From positions 1 to 44,667 of the forward strand of contig JABDPT010000296.1 of NCBI GenBank assembly GCA_013042605.1: a stretch of DNA of 44,667 nt, given 5' to 3'. Numbering within the stretch: position 1 is the stretch's first letter; each line of letters starts with the position of its first letter. This document shows, piece after piece, positions 41,172-44,667 of this stretch. Position numbers and translations under genes: made by a program. Source of the DNA: Paracoccaceae bacterium (GTDB lineage: Bacteria > Pseudomonadota > Alphaproteobacteria > Rhodobacterales > Rhodobacteraceae). A model generated the notes under the pieces. That model saw only the letters and a list, made by a program, of their open reading frames with translations. It ran no database searches and was not told the DNA's origin.

Positions 41172-42596
41172 ATGACCTTCGTCAAAAGGATCGGATCTTT
41201 GCAGGAAATCGCGGCAGCTCTGGTTCGGGATGAGCCGGCCTTGCTGTCATCTCTCGATTTCGGCCCCTTCGTGCGGCAAGGTATCGGGCCCGGGCCGTCT
41301 GTCTGGATCGGGGATCAGGTCGGCATCCCATTGCTTTCGCCGGACCGCGTCGGCAACCACGATCATCGCCTGGCGCCGCTGGCGGTTGAGGGCGATATCG
41401 TGGTGGTTCGCACCCGGGATCCGGCTTTCGAGGCGTATCTCGCCGACCATCTGGGCATTCGCGGCGTCACCTTCCTTGAAGCCGATGCAACCGGCCTGTC
41501 ACCCGTCGCAGAGCAATGCCGGTCCACGCCACGCCTGCTCGAACCGCTGGCGAAGACGCTGCGGGACCACGGGTCCATGACACTCCAACCTTTTGTCTCC
41601 AACGGTCACGCCTGGCGTCTCGCGGCCGACCTTGGCGCGTTGGCCGGATCGACGGTGCACGTCGCAGGACCGGGACCCCGCGCGATGCGGCGCAGCAACG
41701 ACAAACTTTGGTTCTGGGCGCTTGCGCGCAAGATCGTCGGCGCCGGATCGGTGCCACCGACCTGGGCCGCCTACGGACCATCGGGCGCGGCGGGGCATGT
41801 CGCGCATTTGATCCGGCGCTACGGACAGGCTGTCGTCAAGGTGCCCGACAGTGCCGGGGCGGCCGGAAACCTTCGCATCGATCCGGAAAAACTACCGTCC
41901 TGCAGCGTATCGGCAATCCGGACATTCCTGTTGCATCAGCTTGCGGCGTTGGGTTGGGACGAAACCTATCCGGTTTTGGTCGGGGTCTGGGAAAGCGGGG
42001 TAACGCAAAGCCCATCGGCGCAGGTCCGGATTCCGGCGCCGGAGGACGGTCCTCCCGCCGTTCTGGCGGTGTCCGAACAAGCGGTGGAGGGCGAAACCGG
42101 TGCATTCGTCGGCGCGCGTCCCGCGCACCTTCCGCCAGTCCTTCACGCGCGGATCATCGACGAGGCCGTGGCAATCGGAACTGTCCTGCAGCGCATCGGC
42201 TATTTCGGTCCATGCTCTTTCGATGCGGTCTTGCGCGACGGTCGGGACGGGACGGCCGAGGTGCACTGGATCGAATGCAACGGCCGGTGGAGCGGTGTTT
42301 CGATCCCCCTCGCGGCGGTCGCGAGGCTGCGGCACGGGCAGAGCGCCGGCGGGATCGTCATTTTCCAGGACAAACTGGTTGCGCCCCACATAACCGGGAC
42401 AGCCGGGCTGTGCGCCGCGCTGGGCGATCTGCTTTATCGGGACGGCGATGCCGAAGGGCTGATGATCCTCTCACCTCCGCCTGACGACGATTACCTTGTG
42501 TTCAATGCCGTCGCCATGGCCGAAAGCCAACCGCGCGCGGAAGACATCGCCCAGGCCGCCCTCTCCCGGCTGGGGTCCAGGGTGCAATCACCCTGA
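41172..42596 (+). CDS. ATP-grasp-fold protein of unknown specificity
   Basis: A 474-residue protein. Residues 1-165 look like a pre-ATP-grasp domain (VWIGDQVGIPLLSPDRVGNHD). The ATP-grasp part shows Asn176-Asp177-Lys178 (SNDKLWFWALARKI), Lys223 with a glycine loop (VVKVPDSAGAAGN), and the Mg-binding pair Asp351 (GPCSFDAVLRD) with Glu368-Cys-Asn370 (HWIECNGRWSG). These are carboxylate-amine or peptide-type ligase features (PGM1-like). The substrate is unknown. It is divergent from the class II amidotransferase, and its 3' end overlaps a convergent kinase gene by 9 nt. No carrier or peptide precursor gene is visible. Confidence 0.7.
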   Translation: MTFVKRIGSLQEIAAALVRDEPALLSSLDFGPFVRQGIGPGPSVWIGDQVGIPLLSPDRVGNHDHRLAPLAVEGDIVVVRTRDPAFEAYLADHLGIRGVTFLEADATGLSPVAEQCRSTPRLLEPLAKTLRDHGSMTLQPFVSNGHAWRLAADLGALAGSTVHVAGPGPRAMRRSNDKLWFWALARKIVGAGSVPPTWAAYGPSGAAGHVAHLIRRYGQAVVKVPDSAGAAGNLRIDPEKLPSCSVSAIRTFLLHQLAALGWDETYPVLVGVWESGVTQSPSAQVRIPAPEDGPPAVLAVSEQAVEGETGAFVGARPAHLPPVLHARIIDEAVAIGTVLQRIGYFGPCSFDAVLRDGRDGTAEVHWIECNGRWSGVSIPLAAVARLRHGQSAGGIVIFQDKLVAPHITGTAGLCAALGDLLYRDGDAEGLMILSPPPDDDYLVFNAVAMAESQPRAEDIAQAALSRLGSRVQSP

Positions 42597-44183
42597 TCCT
42601 GCATCAGGTCCGGTAAGCGGTTCCAAGGCCGATAGGGCCATCTCTCGCGTGGTCTCGGCCCGCCCGGACGCATCGACGCGGGTCCAGTCTACGTCGCCTG
42701 TGGACCGCCCGACCTGCATCGCGACGACCCGCGCATCCGCGTCTGAAGCATCGCCGCGTCGGGCCTCCACGCGGGACACCAGAACATCGCGGGGCGCCTC
42801 GAGCCATAACCCGCAAAACGGCACCCCAAGCGCACGGGCGCGCGCGGCAATCGCGTGCCGTTCGGCGGGGGCAAGATAGACCGCATCCACAATCACCGCA
42901 TGCCCGGCGTTCAAGACCGCCGAGGTCTGCTCTTCCAGGCGCGCATAGACCTTCGCACTCATCTCAGAGGAATAGGCGCTGTCGGGCAGCCGTGTCTCGG
43001 CGCTGACGCCCAGCATCCTCTTGCGAAGCGTATCGCTGCGCAGGTGCACCGCGCCGGGCACTGGGCCCAGCCGCGGGGCCAGCGATGTCGCCAAGGTCGT
43101 CTTGCCGGTTCCCGAAAGCCCGCCAATCGCGACAAGGGCAGGGGCCGCCGGGGCCAGTGCCGCACAGGCTTCGGCCAGATACCGGCGGCCTTCGGCATCT
43201 GCATCAGGGTCGCCGCCGCGCGCCCTTGCCGTCTGTGCCGCCACCATCGCGCTGATCGCCGCCCGCACGCCAAGAAAAAGGGGTAGGGCGGCAAGGCCGG
43301 CCAGTTGCGCATCATCGGTCTTGGCCTGCAGATAGGCGTTGAACGCGGCATTGGCCGCATCGTCCAGCTTTCGGTGATGAAGGTCCATCAGAAGGAAGGC
43401 GAGGTCGTAAAGGATATCACAGGTGCCGAGTTCCTCGTCGAATTCCAGCGCATCGAAGGGAACCGGATCGCCATCGATCAGCACGATGTTGCGAAGGTGC
43501 AAGTCGCCGTGGCAGCGGCGGACATGACCCGCAATCGTCCGCGCGTCGAGCAGGCCCCGGGTCTGCGCTAGCCGGTCGCGCGCCCTGTCCATGAATGTGC
43601 GAATATCATCGGACGCAAAAACGTCAGTCAGCCCCGAAAACTCGCGACCCAATTCGTCAAGTATCTGTCGGATCAGAATTGATCCGGGCTTGCCCGGTCT
43701 CGGCTCCGCCATTGCGTGATAGAGTGCGATCGAGCGGCCAAGCGCCGTGGCCAGAGGAATGTCCAGATCACCTCTTTCGGCCACGTTCACAAGCTCGTCC
43801 TCGGCCCTGAAGTGGTTCATGCGAAGCACCCACTCCACCGCATCTCCGCGCCCATCAAAGGCAAGGCGCCCATCGGCTTCCCGCGTGATCGCCACCACAT
43901 CGCGGTAGATGCTCGGCGCCGCCGGAGAGTTCAGCTCAAGCTCGCGCTGCAAGGCATGGTAGCGGCGGGAAAGCGTTGAATAATCGAGGTAATCGTACCG
44001 AACGGCGCGCTTGATCTTGAAGGCATCCGGGCCGACCAGAAAGACATAGGCGGCATGGGTTTCGATCCTCTCGACGACGTCGCCCGAGCCGTACGTTTCG
44101 GGGTTATTCAGGAAATCGACGATTTCGGCCTGCGGGCCGGCTGACACCGTGTTTTCGGGGCTTATGGCGGAATTGCGGGTCAT
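42588..44183 (-). CDS. Two-domain aminoglycoside-phosphotransferase-like / P-loop kinase protein
   Basis: A 531-residue fusion known as bifunctional aminoglycoside phosphotransferase/ATP-binding protein. Residues about 30-330 have the APH/ChoK fold with Brenner motif CHGDLHLRN (Asp227, Asn232) and FDALEFDEELGTCDILYDLAFL. Residues about 348-531 are a P-loop kinase with GGLSGTGKT (354-362), similar to gluconate or zeta-toxin kinases, and a C-terminal VDWTRVDASG. The name does not imply antibiotic resistance; the physiological substrate is unknown. It shares an ATGA overlap with the upstream 77-residue protein gene, so the two form an operon. Confidence 0.88.
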   Translation of the reverse strand: MTRNSAISPENTVSAGPQAEIVDFLNNPETYGSGDVVERIETHAAYVFLVGPDAFKIKRAVRYDYLDYSTLSRRYHALQRELELNSPAAPSIYRDVVAITREADGRLAFDGRGDAVEWVLRMNHFRAEDELVNVAERGDLDIPLATALGRSIALYHAMAEPRPGKPGSILIRQILDELGREFSGLTDVFASDDIRTFMDRARDRLAQTRGLLDARTIAGHVRRCHGDLHLRNIVLIDGDPVPFDALEFDEELGTCDILYDLAFLLMDLHHRKLDDAANAAFNAYLQAKTDDAQLAGLAALPLFLGVRAAISAMVAAQTARARGGDPDADAEGRRYLAEACAALAPAAPALVAIGGLSGTGKTTLATSLAPRLGPVPGAVHLRSDTLRKRMLGVSAETRLPDSAYSSEMSAKVYARLEEQTSAVLNAGHAVIVDAVYLAPAERHAIAARARALGVPFCGLWLEAPRDVLVSRVEARRGDASDADARVVAMQVGRSTGDVDWTRVDASGRAETTREMALSALEPLTGPDAGSG

Positions 44184-44413
44184 ATCGGGGCCGCGACGCG
44201 TGCGTCGACCTCCTTGGCAAGGGACCGGAGCTGATCAAGGGGCAGGGCCGGCATCAGTCTTTTGCCGTTCCTCGCGAGCGGCGAAATAAGAGGCGCACCG
44301 TCGCATTCGGTATCTTCGGTTGACAGATAATCACCTGCCATGCGCTCGTCCGCGTCCAGATAGGCGTGCATCATCGCAAGCTCGTGAAGGTCGGTCAGCA
44401 GAATATCACCCAT
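44180..44413 (-). CDS. 77-residue protein of unknown function
   Basis: A small acidic soluble protein (LLTDLHELAMMHAYLDADERMAGDYLSTEDTE cut into two parts, then SPLARNGKRLMPALPLDQLRSLAKEVDAR). I recognise no family. It has a strong GGAGAGAGGCGAG ribosome-binding site and is coupled to the kinase fusion by a 4-nt overlap, which argues for a real gene. It may be a partner or regulator of that kinase. The gene lies downstream of a perfect FNR-type dyad at 44516-44529. Confidence 0.65.
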   Translation of the reverse strand: MGDILLTDLHELAMMHAYLDADERMAGDYLSTEDTECDGAPLISPLARNGKRLMPALPLDQLRSLAKEVDARVAAPI

Positions 44414-44515
44414 CTCGCCTCTCTCCCCGCCGTTTCAGGCCGGTCGCCAGTACCGCCGAGGCACAGCACCGCAAACTAAGCATCACGTTTCTAACGGAAA
44501 TGCGGGATGCCCGAG

Positions 44516-44529
44516 TTGACAAACGTCAA
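44516..44529. promoter_or_regulatory. Perfect FNR/CRP-type dyad at the right-hand divergent gap
   Basis: TTGAC-AAAC-GTCAA is a perfect 5-4-5 dyad of the TTGAY-N4-RTCAA kind. It is centred about 62 nt from the ATG at 44584 and 109 nt from the start at 44413, so it could serve either or both directions. Confidence 0.6.
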
Positions 44530-44583
44530 AACGACGACGCCAGGAACGGGTACCGTCAGGCAAAGGCAACTTTGGGGCTGACG

Positions 44584-44667
44584 ATGGGATCATCCGCCAC
44601 GAAATTCTCGCGGGATACGCTTACCGAGATACGCCAACGCTTTGCACAAAACGGGCGTCTCGGTCAG
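44584..44667 (+). CDS. Start of a gene running off the right edge
   Basis: 28 codons are open to the window end (MGSSATKFSRDTLTEIRQRF then AQNGRLGQ). A TTG at 44572 with AAAGG ahead is an alternative start. Too short to assign a family. It is downstream of the perfect FNR-type dyad, so it probably belongs to the same regulon. Confidence 0.5.
   Translation, partial: MGSSATKFSRDTLTEIRQRFAQNGRLGQ

Noticed and set aside
42588-44183. Aminoglycoside resistance determinant
   Set aside because: The APH-like domain belongs to the chromosomal fusion family with a P-loop kinase; the Brenner motif alone does not indicate resistance.
1-44667. tRNA/rRNA genes, CRISPR arrays, insertion sequences, prophage or toxin-antitoxin modules
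   Set aside because: Looked for in all gaps; no cloverleaf, regularly spaced repeats, transposase or terminal inverted repeats were found.

Overview
The window reads as a chromosomal segment of a high-GC alphaproteobacterium of the Rhodobacteraceae (Roseobacter group). Several things point there: the coding style, the 7Fe ferredoxin FdxA next to a CarD regulator, a SUV3-like helicase followed by an Hsp15-type S4 gene, TRAP and branched-chain amino acid (BCAA) ABC importers, class I PHA genes and methylmalonyl-CoA mutase. I see no mobile element, CRISPR array, tRNA, rRNA or clear pseudogene. Genes are densely packed, often with 1-8 nt overlaps, and two convergent pairs share one TTAA that holds both stop codons.

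Layout. 1-3079 (+): end of methylmalonyl-CoA mutase, then an HpaI-type aldolase and an FAH-fold hydrolase. 3076-5221: alpha/beta hydrolase and SCP2 protein (-), a secreted TPR protein (+) and a small lipoprotein (-). 5441-9717 (+): SUV3-like helicase, S4 RNA-binding protein with an apparent CTG start, ferredoxin FdxA and CarD. 9781-13399: KefB-type antiporter and Lrp regulator (-), divergent from 4-hydroxyphenylpyruvate dioxygenase. 13396-19665: a fused GspL-like/GspC-like membrane protein, a SIMPL protein, O-acetylhomoserine sulfhydrylase with a structured leader, a PAS-only protein and a putative glycosyltransferase. 19765-23162 (-): a TakP/FcbT-type TRAP transporter.

23572-31239 is a divergent metabolic locus. 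On the minus strand lies an aldo/keto reductase fused to a Rid-family domain. On the plus strand an operon holds a TIGR04076-like small protein, a second aldo/keto reductase that lacks the catalytic His, and a complete BCAA-type ABC importer. The substrate is unknown. This is the best candidate for an undescribed catabolic system. 31350-34331 (+): a YhiN-type flavoprotein, thioredoxin 2, and the co-chaperone pair CbpA/CbpM.

34395-44667 is a polyhydroxyalkanoate and acyl-CoA region: a MaoC-phosphotransacylase fusion, PHA synthase, PHA depolymerase, an unknown membrane protein, a class II glutamine amidotransferase, an ATP-grasp protein, a two-domain phosphotransferase/P-loop kinase, a 77-residue protein and the start of one more gene. 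Four 14-bp dyads of the FNR/CRP type (TTGAY-N4-RTCAA, 9 or 10 of 10 positions) lie in its intergenic gaps. I infer that the region is a low-oxygen or redox-controlled carbon-storage regulon. Functional calls rest on motif and family recognition by eye; no database search was run.
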